Origin: an uncultured Eubacteriales bacterium
Lineage (GTDB): Bacteria; Bacillota; Clostridia; Oscillospirales; Oscillospiraceae
DNA length: 40,435 bases
Direction: 5' to 3'
NCBI GenBank assembly: GCA_900553135.1
Contig: USCO01000004.1
Location: 1-40,435, forward strand
Below the pieces are notes generated by a model, which was not told the DNA's origin, did no database searches, and saw nothing but the letters and a program-made list of their open reading frames with translations. This document shows, piece by piece, positions 1 to 7,358 of this stretch. The number at the start of each line of letters is the position of its first letter. The stretch's first letter is position 1. Position numbers and translations under genes: made by a program.

Positions 1-664
1 CGGCGGAGAGATGGGCCAGCAGGATGTGCTGGGTGCCCGACTGGGCGGCCCGCAGGGCCAGCAGCGCCCCCATCTCGTTGGACAGGTGGCCGCGGTCTCC
101 CATGATCCGCCGCTTCAGGTAGTAGGGATAGGGCCCGGAAGCTAACCATTCCGGGTCATAGTTGGTCTCGCACACCAGCAGGTCGCAGCCGGACACCGCC
201 TGCTCCACCTGGGGGGTGATCCGGCCCAGGTCGGTGCAGAGGGTCAGCTTGCAGCCGTCCCCGGTGAGGGAGTAGCCCACGCTGCCCGCCGCGTCGTGGT
301 CGGTGGCAAAGGGCTGCACCCAGATCTCCCCAATGGGGAAGCCGTCCCCGGGGCGGAAGGCACGGCATAGCCGCTGCTGGGCCAGCAGGGGCACCTTGCG
401 GCACAGCTGGTCCAGAGTGGGGGCGGTGGCGTATACCGGCAGGCCCAGCTGCTTGGTCAGGGTGGCCAGTCCGGAGATGTGGTCGGAGTGCTCGTGGGTG
501 ACCAGGATGGCAGACAGACACCCGGGGTCCACCCCCATCCCCTTGAGGGCGGTGGTGATGCGCCGGGCGGAAATGCCCGCATCCAGCAACAGATATGTAC
601 CGCCGCAGGATACCAGGGCGGCGTTGCCGCTGGACCCGCTGGCCAGAGTGGTAAAGGTGAGCAC
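1..664 (-). CDS. walJ: WalJ/YycJ-type MBL-fold metallo-hydrolase (3' end outside window)
   Basis: The reading frame starts at a GTG at 664, preceded by AAGGAGG, and runs open for 221 codons off the left edge, so the C-terminus is missing. The N-terminus LTFTTLASGSSGNA, the zinc motif THEHSDH, a downstream TDHDA and the late GHLSN motif are typical of the YycJ/WalJ (VicX) branch of the metallo-beta-lactamase fold. Members are cytoplasmic di-metal hydrolases, often next to the WalRK two-component system, linked to cell-wall and DNA metabolism; the substrate is not settled. Here the gene follows murA on the same strand with a 120-base spacer holding a long inverted repeat, so co-transcription is uncertain. 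Family confidence is high; biological role is inference. Confidence 0.88.
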   Translation of the reverse strand, partial: MLTFTTLASGSSGNAALVSCGGTYLLLDAGISARRITTALKGMGVDPGCLSAILVTHEHSDHISGLATLTKQLGLPVYATAPTLDQLCRKVPLLAQQRLCRAFRPGDGFPIGEIWVQPFATDHDAAGSVGYSLTGDGCKLTLCTDLGRITPQVEQAVSGCDLLVCETNYDPEWLASGPYPYYLKRRIMGDRGHLSNEMGALLALRAAQSGTQHILLAHLSA

Positions 665-701
665 AGAGGCACCTCCTTGCCTGAAGTAAAAAACGCGCAA
701 A

Positions 702-781
702 AAATTAGGAATCAGGCCCGGGAAAACGGAACTTGACCCAATCCCGGAAATGCCTAACTCCTAATTTCTGATTCCTAATTT
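702..781. repeat. Nested inverted repeat between murA and walJ
   Basis: Two perfect 14-base arms (702-715 and 768-781) flank a 52-base core, which contains a second 6-base inverted pair (718-723 with 742-747). A related copy of the arm (CTAATTT type) lies directly inside the right arm. On the minus strand the outer arm runs into T-rich sequence, so it could act as a weak terminator for murA. It could equally be a small palindromic repeat element. I cannot tell which without genome-wide copies. Confidence 0.6.
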
Positions 782-784
782 GGG

Positions 785-2074
785 TTAGCCCACCTGGGCC
801 TTGGCGTCCTCGTCGGGCACCGCGATGGTGCGGATCTGGGCGCCCACGCCGGAGAGCTTGCCCACCAAATCCTCGTAGCCGCGCTCGATGTGGTGGATGT
901 CACCCACCTCGGTGATGCCCTGGGCAGCCAGACCGGCAATGACCATGGCAGCGCCAGCCCGCAGGTCGCAGGCGTTGACGGGAGCGCCGGTGAGCTGGGG
1001 CACGCCCTCGATGACGGCCACCTTGCCGTCCACCTGGATGTGAGCCCCCATGCGGCGGAACTCATCCACATAGCGGTAGCGGCTGTCCCACACGCCCTCG
1101 GTGAGGACGCTGGTGCCGGTGGCCAGACACAGCACCGCGGCAATCTGGGGCTGCATGTCGGTGGGGAAGCCGGGGTAGGGCATGGTCTTGACGTTGGTGC
1201 GGCTGATGGGGCCGAAGCGGCGCACGCGGACGGCGTCGTCCAGCTCCTCCACCTCCACGCCCATCTCCACCAGCTTGGCGGTGATGCAGTCCAGGTGCTT
1301 GGGGATGACGTTCTGAATGAGCACGTCGCCCCCGGCGGCGGCCACGGCGGCCATGTAGGTGCCCGCCTCGATCTGGTCGGGGATGATGGAGTAGGTGCCG
1401 CCCTTCAGGCGCTTGACGCCGCGAATCTTGATGACGTCGGTGCCGGCGCCCATGATGTTGGCCCCCATGGAGTTGAGGAAGTTGGCCAGGTCCACGATGT
1501 GGGGCTCCTTGGCGGCGTTTTCGATGATGGCAAGGCCGTCAGCCAGGACGGCGGAGATCATAATGTTCATGGTGGCGCCCACAGAGACCATGTCCAGATA
1601 GACCTGACCGCCGGCCAGACGGCCGTTGGGTACCTTGGCGCAGATCAGACCGTTGCGCACATCCACCTCAGCGCCCATGGAGACAAAGCCCTTGACGTGC
1701 TGGTCAATGGGCCGTCCGCCCAGGTCACAGCCGCCGGGCAGGGGCACCTCGGCCCAGCCGAAGCGGCCCAGCAGGGCGCCCACCAGATAGTAGCTGGCGC
1801 GGATCTTGCGGGCCAGCTCATAGGGGACCTGGCGGTTGCGGATGTGGGAGCAGTCGATGTCCACGGTGGAGCGGTTGACGGCGCGCACGTCGGCCCCCAG
1901 CTCCTGGAGGATCTGCAAAATCAGCGTCACGTCGCTGATCTGGGGAATATTTTCAATACGGCATACCCCGTCCACCAGCAGGGCAGCGGGGATGATAGCG
2001 ACAGCGGCGTTCTTGGCGCCGCTGATGGTGATGGTTCCGTGAAGGGGCTTACCGCCCTGAATCTGATATTTCGT
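785..2074 (-). CDS. murA: UDP-N-acetylglucosamine 1-carboxyvinyltransferase (MurA)
   Basis: MurA transfers enolpyruvate from PEP to UDP-GlcNAc, the first committed step of peptidoglycan precursor synthesis in the cytoplasm. The protein is full length for the family. It has SGAKNAA near the N-terminus (Lys/Asn of the substrate site), the loop LPGGCDLGGRP with the PEP-binding catalytic Cys (the fosfomycin target), and the C-terminal HIERGYEDL. I chose the TTG at 2074 because it gives the family-like start TKYQIQGGKPL and lies 9 bases after GAGAGG. An upstream TTG at 2098 in the same frame would add 8 residues. A good sigma-A promoter lies at 2195-2223, so murA can be transcribed independently of hemW. 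Confidence 0.95.
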   Translation of the reverse strand, partial: TKYQIQGGKPLHGTITISGAKNAAVAIIPAALLVDGVCRIENIPQISDVTLILQILQELGADVRAVNRSTVDIDCSHIRNRQVPYELARKIRASYYLVGALLGRFGWAEVPLPGGCDLGGRPIDQHVKGFVSMGAEVDVRNGLICAKVPNGRLAGGQVYLDMVSVGATMNIMISAVLADGLAIIENAAKEPHIVDLANFLNSMGANIMGAGTDVIKIRGVKRLKGGTYSIIPDQIEAGTYMAAVAAAGGDVLIQNVIPKHLDCITAKLVEMGVEVEELDDAVRVRRFGPISRTNVKTMPYPGFPTDMQPQIAAVLCLATGTSVLTEGVWDSRYRYVDEFRRMGAHIQVDGKVAVIEGVPQLTGAPVNACDLRAGAAMVIAGLAAQGITEVGDIHHIERGYEDLVGKLSGVGAQIRTIAVPDEDAKAQVG

Positions 2075-2194
2075 CAAAACTTGCACCCTCTCGATCAAAA
2101 AGATTGGGGTTTATATGGGACATACAGCGCAAAGCGCCATAAGTAAAATCAAAGTACAAAATGCGCCGAAAACAGAGCGCTTTAAAACAGATAC

Positions 2195-2223
2195 ATTATA
2201 GCATTAGTGTGCCCAAAAGGCAA
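2195..2223 (-). promoter_or_regulatory. Sigma-A type promoter of murA
   Basis: On the minus strand TTGCCT (2223-2218) and TATAAT (2200-2195) are separated by exactly 17 bases. The start codon of murA is about 120 bases downstream. The spacer between hemW and murA otherwise shows only a weak GC hairpin near 2280-2295. Confidence 0.7.
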
Positions 2224-2309
2224 CAAAATTTACAAGGTAGACATAAAATTGTGCAAAAAGTGGGAGGAACCAAACAAAGGGCGGGGCCCCTTCGGCGAGT
2301 TGATGGACC

Positions 2310-3491
2310 TCAGTCGTGGGCGTGGGGGATGAGGTCCTCCCAGCGGGCCTGCTCCTGGCGCTCCAGCAGGTCGCCGATGAGCTGGTTGGAAACCAGGAAA
2401 CCCTTGGGGGTCAAGTGCCAGCGGCGGTCGGTCTGCTCCGCCCAGCCCTGGGCGGCAAACTCCTCCAGCCGGGCCTGCAGGGGGGCAAAGTCCATAAAGT
2501 AGTCCCGGCGGTACTCCCACTCGTCCACGCCCAGGGTGGTGCGCAGGCGCAGCATCAGATACTCGCCGCACCGCTCCCGGCGGGGGATCAGCTCGGAGCT
2601 GTCAATGATGTTGCCCCCCTCCAGTACGCCCTGGATGTAGGCGTCCAGATCCCGGACAAAGGAGTAGCGCCGTCCGCCGAAGTCGGAGTGGGCCCCGGGG
2701 CCAAAGCCGATATAGGGGCGGATGAGCCAGTAGCGCAGGTTATGCAGGGACTTGAAGCCGGGCTTGGCAAAGTTGGAGATCTCGTACTGGCCGTAGCCCG
2801 CCCGGTCCAGGCGGCCCACCGTCCACAGGTACAGGTCGGCCTGCATGTCGTCGTCGGGGAGCACCTCGCCCTCTGCCACCCGGCGGGCCAGGGGGGTGCC
2901 CTCCTCCACCTTCAGCCCGTAGCAGGACAGGTGCTGGGGGGTGAGGGACAGGGCGTGCTCCACGGTGGAGCGCCAGCTCTCGGGGGTCTGGCCGGGCAGA
3001 CCGTAGATGAGGTCCAGGGACAGGTTGTCAAATCCCGCCTTCCGGGCCCAGGCCACCGCCTGGTCGGTCTGCTGGGTGGAGTGGGGCCGGTGAATGGCCT
3101 CCAGCTCCTGGGGCTGGGCCGACTGCATACCAATGGACAGGCGGTTCACGCCCGCCCGGCGCAGCCGCTTCAGGTCCTTCAGGGTGACGCTGTCGGGGTT
3201 GCACTCCACGGTGATCTCGGCGGTCTTTTCCACCTGAAACAGCTTTTTGATGGTCACCAGCAGCTCCTTCACCCGCTTGGAGCCGTAGTAGCTGGGGGTT
3301 CCGCCCCCAAAGTAGATGGTGTCCACGGGGATGCCCTGAGCCAGAGGGGCAGTCTCCTTCATGTGGGAGAGCAGGGCCTTTTGGTATTGATCCATCTTCT
3401 CCTCTTTTCCCGCCAGGGAATAGAAGTCGCAGTAATCGCACTTACTGCGGCAGAAGGGGATATGGATATAGATGCCCAGCTTGTCCGCCAT
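2310..3491 (-). CDS. hemW: Radical SAM heme chaperone HemW
   Basis: HemW is a cytoplasmic radical-SAM protein of the HemN family that binds heme and delivers it to target proteins. The N-terminus GIYIHIPFC leads into the CxxxCxxC cluster motif (CRSKCDYC). It is followed by Asp-Phe rather than the extra Cys of true coproporphyrinogen dehydrogenase HemN, which supports HemW. GGGTPS (SAM binding) and a C-terminal HemN_C winged-helix region are present. Length is 393 residues, usual for the family. The frame stays open upstream, but the ATG at 3491 has GAGGTG at the right spacing and starts just before the cluster domain. It is transcribed from the promoter at 3547-3575. Confidence 0.93.
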   Translation of the reverse strand: MADKLGIYIHIPFCRSKCDYCDFYSLAGKEEKMDQYQKALLSHMKETAPLAQGIPVDTIYFGGGTPSYYGSKRVKELLVTIKKLFQVEKTAEITVECNPDSVTLKDLKRLRRAGVNRLSIGMQSAQPQELEAIHRPHSTQQTDQAVAWARKAGFDNLSLDLIYGLPGQTPESWRSTVEHALSLTPQHLSCYGLKVEEGTPLARRVAEGEVLPDDDMQADLYLWTVGRLDRAGYGQYEISNFAKPGFKSLHNLRYWLIRPYIGFGPGAHSDFGGRRYSFVRDLDAYIQGVLEGGNIIDSSELIPRRERCGEYLMLRLRTTLGVDEWEYRRDYFMDFAPLQARLEEFAAQGWAEQTDRRWHLTPKGFLVSNQLIGDLLERQEQARWEDLIPHAHD

Positions 3492-3523
3492 GGATACACA
3501 CCTCGTCAAAACATTTTCTGGAA

Positions 3524-3575
3524 CAAACCGGGGTTTGCTCCCCCGCATTATATACCACCCAAATGGTCCGCGCAA
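3524..3575 (-). promoter_or_regulatory. hemW promoter with palindrome in the leader
   Basis: On the minus strand TTGCGC (3575-3570) and TATAAT (3552-3547) are 17 bases apart. Between the -10 box and the start codon lies the palindrome CAAACC-GG-GGTTTG (3524-3537), a possible operator. The -35 box is a weak match. Confidence 0.5.
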
Positions 3576-3645
3576 GGGAGGGAAAGGAGAGAAGGCGGGG
3601 AAAAACAACAGGAAAAATGAGGAATTTCCACAGAAGGAGAAAAAT

Positions 3646-3711
3646 ATGTAAAGCGGGCTTGACATGGAATGTAAAGGAAACTATACTAAAAATGTAAAGT
3701 GAGCTTAACAT
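3646..3711 (+). promoter_or_regulatory. Promoter embedded in three tandem 18-bp operator dyads
   Basis: A strong promoter is visible: TTGACA (3659-3664), 17 bases, TATACT (3682-3687). The half-site TGTAAAG occurs at 3647, 3670 and 3693, exactly 23 bases apart, each followed after 4 bases by a degenerate inverted half (CTTGACA, CTATACT, CTTAACA). Copies 1 and 3 match at 18 of 20 bases when one flanking base on each side is included (3646-3665 and 3692-3711). The -35 box lies in copy 1 and the -10 box in copy 2, so occupancy would block RNA polymerase. The adjacent XRE protein is the obvious candidate repressor. Confidence 0.75.
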
Positions 3712-3728
3712 AGAAAGGAGGGTGCCGC

Positions 3729-3932
3729 GTGACAAACCGCATTGCCCAGCTGCGCCGGGAGCGGCGCATTTCCCAGGCGGAGCTGGCCGACGCCGTGGAT
3801 GTGACCCGCCAGACCATCATCTCCCTGGAAAACGGACGGTATAACGCCTCGCTGCTCCTGGCCCATCGGATCGCCCGATATTTTGGCCTGACCATAGAAG
3901 AAGTATTTCTGTTTGAGGAGGAAGAGCCATGA
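3729..3932 (+). CDS. Small XRE-family HTH regulator
   Basis: A 67-residue single-domain protein that is essentially only a Cro/CI-type helix-turn-helix. The core ISQAELADAVDVTRQTI and ENGRYNASLLLAHRIA are typical of short XRE regulators such as those near B. subtilis YozG. An acidic tail ends the protein. The start is a GTG at 3729 after AAAGGAGGG. Its stop codon overlaps the next start (ATGA), indicating translational coupling to the membrane protein. It probably autoregulates through the dyads at 3646-3711. What signal it responds to cannot be read from sequence; partnership with the membrane proteins is inference from the operon. Confidence 0.88.
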   Translation: MTNRIAQLRRERRISQAELADAVDVTRQTIISLENGRYNASLLLAHRIARYFGLTIEEVFLFEEEEP

Positions 3933-4360
3933 AAAGGAAAGATTGGAAATTCCGCTTGGCCTTTGGTGCGCTGTTGGTGGGGGCGGTTCTGAAAGTGACA
4001 CTGGTGCCCAATCTTCAGGATACCGCCCTGTACCGCCCCCTGAAAACCGGCCTTTCCACCCTGGGATGGGTGCTGCTGATCTATCTGGTCTACTGGTACC
4101 GGGAGCAGAAGCGGTGGGAGAAGGCCACCCCGGAGGAGCGGCGGGACATAGAGCGGGCCAGCCAGGACGAGCGCAACCAGTTCCTGTGGGGCCAGGCCGC
4201 CTATTTTTCCTGGCAGGTCACCCTGATCGCCATTGCGGCCACGGCGGTGGTGCTGTCGGCGCTGGACTCCACAGCTGGGGTGCTGTCGGCGGGGGCGCTG
4301 TTTGGCGTGCATGTGCTGTCCTATTTTTGGAAATTGTCCCGGCTGAGTCAGAAGTTTTAA
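3929..4360 (+). CDS. Four-helix membrane protein, DUF2178-like (paralog 1)
   Basis: I do not recognise a function. The 143-residue protein has four predicted membrane segments (about 9-26, 41-57, 92-111 and 115-133). A charged cytoplasmic loop between helices 2 and 3 carries the motif DERN at 80-83, followed by AAYFSW. The same layout and motif recur in the next two genes, so the three look like old tandem duplicates. Proteins of this kind (DUF2178/DUF3796-like) are commonly encoded beside small XRE regulators in Firmicutes. The start ATG overlaps the XRE stop. Confidence 0.8.
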   Translation: MKRKDWKFRLAFGALLVGAVLKVTLVPNLQDTALYRPLKTGLSTLGWVLLIYLVYWYREQKRWEKATPEERRDIERASQDERNQFLWGQAAYFSWQVTLIAIAATAVVLSALDSTAGVLSAGALFGVHVLSYFWKLSRLSQKF

Positions 4361-4391
4361 CGGTGTTTTCTGCGTAGAAAGGAGTTCTGCC

Positions 4392-4814
4392 ATGAAAGAG
4401 CGTTTGAAAAAAGCATTGCCCATTCTGGGTGTGGTGTGCGGAGCCTGCCTCGTCGCGGCCGCTATTGTGCTGGGGGAGCAGGTTCCCGAGAAGATGAGTG
4501 GCGTCCTGTTCGGCGTGGGCGGCATGCTGATGGGCCTGGGCGTGTCCGGCATTGCCATGGACTTGATCTGGCGGCGAATGAGTGAAACGGAACGCCGGGA
4601 GGCGGAGCGGGGCGAACGGGACGAGCGCAACGTGGCCATCCGGGAGAAGGCGGCCTACTCCAGCTGGTACTGGACCTTGTACCTGCTGTGGGGAGCCTTC
4701 CTTCTCACCCTGGTCCTGGGCAGCGGCTTCCCCACCGCCCTGGTGTCGGTGCTTATCGTGCTGCACTGCGTCTTTTTGATGGTCAACATGAACCGCTGGG
4801 CCAAACAGATGTGA
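4392..4814 (+). CDS. Four-helix membrane protein, DUF2178-like (paralog 2)
   Basis: A 140-residue protein with four predicted membrane segments (about 8-28, 36-58, 91-110 and 113-132). The charged loop ERRE...GERDERN (DERN at 77-80) is followed by AAYSSW. It is closest to the preceding gene in loop sequence and spacing. AAAGGAG precedes the ATG, and a 31-base gap separates it from paralog 1. The loop motif suggests a shared partner or function for the three paralogs, which I cannot name. Confidence 0.8.
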   Translation: MKERLKKALPILGVVCGACLVAAAIVLGEQVPEKMSGVLFGVGGMLMGLGVSGIAMDLIWRRMSETERREAERGERDERNVAIREKAAYSSWYWTLYLLWGAFLLTLVLGSGFPTALVSVLIVLHCVFLMVNMNRWAKQM

Positions 4815-4827
4815 GGAGGAACGGGCT

Positions 4828-5298
4828 ATGGATCTGAGAACGGTGACCAACAAAGTCAGCGGCAAGGACTACGCCAAGGCGCTGCGCCTGCGCCGCTGGG
4901 CCTTCCTGGTCATTCTGGCCATTGGGCTGGTGTGGCTTGGCTGCAATGTATGGCTGGTGCCCCATTATGATTTGAATGACTACGTCCGGAGCTTTTACCT
5001 GGGGGGCGCCTTGGGAATGACCGGAGGCGGGCTGGGGTTTCTCCTTCACAACGAGTGGATGCTCCACCACCCGGAGGCATGGAAACGGGCCCGCATCCGG
5101 GAGACCGACGAGCGCAAACAGCGCATTGAGGCCCGGGCCGCCCAGATCGCGGGGAGGTGGCTTCAAATCCTCCAGATCCCTATCGTGCTGGTCCTGTTGT
5201 TGGTGGATCTGCGGCTGGCGCTGGTGATCGTGTGCTTTATGGGTCTCTACTCCCTGCTGTATCTGATCGCGTGGACTGTCCTGTCCCGGAGGATGTGA
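4828..5298 (+). CDS. Four-helix membrane protein (paralog 3, more diverged)
   Basis: A 156-residue protein with a longer basic N-terminus, membrane segments at about 24-43, 55-74, 110-126 and 129-150, and the loop motif DERK at 94-97 in place of DERN. The AAY-SW element is weakened to RAAQIAGRW. It is the most diverged of the three paralogs. The spacing to paralog 2 is 13 bases with a GAGGA ribosome site. Its end carries the ribosome site of the pseudouridine synthase gene, so the two are likely coupled. Confidence 0.78.
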   Translation: MDLRTVTNKVSGKDYAKALRLRRWAFLVILAIGLVWLGCNVWLVPHYDLNDYVRSFYLGGALGMTGGGLGFLLHNEWMLHHPEAWKRARIRETDERKQRIEARAAQIAGRWLQILQIPIVLVLLLVDLRLALVIVCFMGLYSLLYLIAWTVLSRRM

Positions 5299-5300
5299 AA

Positions 5301-6194
5301 ATGCGGAGATTAGACCTGCCTATCACCGGGGCGCTGGCGGGCATTAAAGTGGACACCCTGCTCAAGCGTCACCTGGGCCTGTCGGGGACGGTGGTGCGGC
5401 GGATCAAGTGGCTCCCCGACGGAATTTTGGTGGACGGCCAGCGGGTGAGTACCCGCTTCTGTCCCCGGGAGGGGCAGGTGCTGTCGGTGCGCCTGTCTGA
5501 CCCCGAGCGGCGCAGCGGGGTGGTCCCTGCGCCGGGGCCCCTGGACATCGTCTATGAGGACGGGGACGTGGTGGTGCTCAACAAGGCCCCTGGGGTGCCC
5601 GTCCACCCCGGCCCAGGCCATTTTTCCGATACGCTGGGGAATTTTCTCCTCCATCATTACGATGAGGAGGGGGAAGAGGGGGACTTCCACCCCGTCCACC
5701 GCCTGGACCGGGGCACCTCGGGCCTGCTGGTGGTGGCCCGCCACCCCCACGCCCAGGAGGTGCTGAAAAGCCAGCTCCACACCCCCGACTTCTGCCGGGA
5801 GTACCTGGCGGTGTGCCACGGCGTCCCCCAGCCGCCCCAGGGCACCGTGGACGCACCTCTGGGCCCCAAGCCCGGCTCCCTGGTGGAGCAGATGGTGCGG
5901 CCAGACGGCAAGGAAGCCCGCACCCACTACCAGACTCTGTCCACCGTGGACGGACACTCCTTGGTGGCCCTCATCCTGGATACCGGGCGTACCCACCAGA
6001 TCCGGGTGCACATGGCCCATCTGGGCTGCCCCCTGGTGGGGGATTTCCTCTACGGACAGGAGGAGCCCGAGCTCATCCCCCGGCCCGCCCTCCACTCCCA
6101 CCGGCTCACCTTCCGCCACCCCATCACTCGAGAGCGCCTGACCTTCACCGAGGAGCTGCCCGATGACATGAAAGCGCTGCTCAAAACGACTTAA
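5301..6194 (+). CDS. RluA-family pseudouridine synthase
   Basis: The enzyme isomerises specific uridines in rRNA or tRNA to pseudouridine. An S4-like RNA-binding region occupies about residues 5-68. The catalytic domain follows, with PVHRLDRGTSGLLV (catalytic Asp 136), GRTHQIRVHMAHLGCP and HSHRL, all typical of the RluA/RluD group. Length is 297 residues, normal. The frame extends upstream, but the ATG at 5301 has GGAGG at 8-9 bases and starts 2 bases after the previous stop. The exact uridine target cannot be assigned. Being the last gene of an XRE-membrane protein operon is unusual for a housekeeping enzyme. Confidence 0.92.
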   Translation: MRRLDLPITGALAGIKVDTLLKRHLGLSGTVVRRIKWLPDGILVDGQRVSTRFCPREGQVLSVRLSDPERRSGVVPAPGPLDIVYEDGDVVVLNKAPGVPVHPGPGHFSDTLGNFLLHHYDEEGEEGDFHPVHRLDRGTSGLLVVARHPHAQEVLKSQLHTPDFCREYLAVCHGVPQPPQGTVDAPLGPKPGSLVEQMVRPDGKEARTHYQTLSTVDGHSLVALILDTGRTHQIRVHMAHLGCPLVGDFLYGQEEPELIPRPALHSHRLTFRHPITRERLTFTEELPDDMKALLKTT

Positions 6195-6236
6195 AGACCG
6201 GGCGTAGCCCCAGGTCCAAAGCCCTCCTGCAAGGAG

Positions 6237-6362
6237 TTCCGCCGCCCGCAGGCGGCGGAATAAAGAATGAACTGGTCATTTTCGGCGACATGCGAGTCAA
6301 AAATGACACTTCTCGCAAAACACGGGCTGACTTTTCCGCCAGGAATCAAAGCCCGTGTTTTG
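6237..6362. repeat. Two hairpins in the rluA-murI spacer
   Basis: 6237-6260 is a perfect 10-bp GC hairpin (TTCCGCCGCC, loop CGCA). 6316-6362 has 13-base arms (CAAAACACGGGCT and its complement) around a 21-base loop. Neither is followed by a long T-run on the plus strand. They precede two further hairpins, described separately. No gene is seen in the 280-base spacer. Confidence 0.6.
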
Positions 6363-6375
6363 TGCAATCCCAACT

Positions 6376-6401
6376 CAAAAAAGTGCTTGCGCACTTTTTT
6401 G
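6376..6401. terminator. A/T-flanked hairpin, bidirectional terminator
   Basis: AAAAAAGTGC, loop TTGC, GCACTTTTTT forms a perfect stem with built-in A and T tracts. It is usable from either strand and lies between convergent rluA-type and murI genes. Confidence 0.75.
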
Positions 6402-6403
6402 AC

Positions 6404-6443
6404 GCCAGAAGGCCCGGAGTCCTGAGACTCCGGGCCTTCTGGC
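6404..6443. terminator. Perfect 18-bp hairpin between convergent genes
   Basis: The arms 6404-6421 and 6426-6443 are perfectly complementary, with a 4-base CTGA loop. On the minus strand the T-rich tail of the neighbouring A/T hairpin lies a few bases downstream, so the two could act as a compound terminator for murI. Confidence 0.6.
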
Positions 6444-6474
6444 ATATGATTGAGGGAAAGGAAAAATCGTACGC

Positions 6475-7257
6475 TTACGACACAGCGGCCAGGGCGGAAC
6501 CGGAGAACAGGAACCAGGCAAAGTCCAGCAGTTCCGGCTGCTTGGCGCTGTTGAGGAAGGTGACGCCGCCCTGGGCCCCCTGGGGAGCCTGGAGCCCCAC
6601 CTGAATCAGGGCGTCCCGGGTGCGGCAGGCCACCTGGTAGCTGGCGTCGTAGAAGGTGACCGGATAGCCCAGGGCCTCCTGGATCACATCCTTGGCAAAG
6701 GGGAAGTGGGTGCAGCCCAGCACCACCCGGTCCACGGGCCGGTCCACCAGGGGGCGGAACAGCTCCCGCAGATAGAGCACCACGCCGCTGCGGTCCTGCA
6801 TCCGGCCCTCCACGTAGGTGACGATGCCGGGGGCGGCCATGGTGGTCACCTGCTGGGGGTGCTCCAGGGCGGCCATCTGGGCCTGGAAGGAGGCCGAGGC
6901 CAGGGTGCCCTGAGTGGCCAGAGCCAGCACGTGGCCCCCGTCCGCCGCCGCCTGCGCCACGGCGGGCTGGATGCCGATGACGGGGATGTGGGGCAGGGCC
7001 CGCTGGAGAGCGGGAAGGGCCGCCGCCGTGGCGGTGTTGCAGGCGATGACCACCGCCTTGGGGTCCTGGGGCAGCAGAGCCAGCACGGCGGATACCGTCA
7101 GCTCCTCCACCTGGCTCTGGGGCCGGGGACCGTAGGGCGCGTTGGCCGAGTCGCCAAAATACAAAAACGTCTCGTTGGGCATGACCTCCACCAGACGGTG
7201 CAGAACACTGATGCCGCCGAAACCGGAATCAAATACGATGATGGGCCGCTGTTTCAT
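6475..7257 (-). CDS. murI: Glutamate racemase
   Basis: MurI converts L-glutamate to D-glutamate for the peptidoglycan stem peptide, using two cysteines as acid and base and no cofactor. Both are present: ACNTAT (Cys 73) and GCTHFPF (Cys 182, His 184). The N-terminal FDSGFGG and FGDSANAPYG substrate-binding motifs are also seen. Length is 260 residues, normal. The ATG at 7257 is preceded by AGGAGG. It is transcribed from the minus-strand half of the mirror promoter at 7278-7309 with a very short leader. Confidence 0.95.
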   Translation of the reverse strand: MKQRPIIVFDSGFGGISVLHRLVEVMPNETFLYFGDSANAPYGPRPQSQVEELTVSAVLALLPQDPKAVVIACNTATAAALPALQRALPHIPVIGIQPAVAQAAADGGHVLALATQGTLASASFQAQMAALEHPQQVTTMAAPGIVTYVEGRMQDRSGVVLYLRELFRPLVDRPVDRVVLGCTHFPFAKDVIQEALGYPVTFYDASYQVACRTRDALIQVGLQAPQGAQGGVTFLNSAKQPELLDFAWFLFSGSALAAVS

Positions 7258-7277
7258 AAGGGATCGCCTCCTATGTC

Positions 7278-7309
7278 TTGATTATAGGATAGGGACGGGA
7301 TATAATCAA
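7278..7309. promoter_or_regulatory. Mirror-symmetric divergent promoter, murI / lysR
   Basis: TTGATTATA (7278-7286) and TATAATCAA (7301-7309) are perfect inverted copies 14 bases apart. Read on the plus strand this gives TTGATT, 17 bases, TATAAT. Read on the minus strand it gives the identical arrangement. Each -35 overlaps the other strand's -10, so the two promoters should exclude each other. Confidence 0.8.
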
Positions 7310-7332
7310 ATATAAGTAAAGATATAAACCTC

Positions 7333-7348
7333 ATAGATATTTATCTAT
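7333..7348. promoter_or_regulatory. Palindrome upstream of lysR ribosome site
   Basis: ATAGATA-TT-TATCTAT is a perfect 7-bp dyad directly before AGGAGG of the lysR gene. It is a candidate autoregulatory site, lying downstream of the plus-strand promoter. Confidence 0.45.
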
Positions 7349-7358
7349 AGGAGGGGCC

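Noticed and set aside
890..2146. Long plus-strand frame opposite murA, and a similar one opposite hemW (2316-3620)
   Set aside because: Both mirror highly conserved housekeeping genes on the other strand and have antisense-type composition.
6191..6604. Short frames in the rluA-murI spacer on both strands
   Set aside because: They lie across stem-loops and have no ribosome site or recognisable composition.
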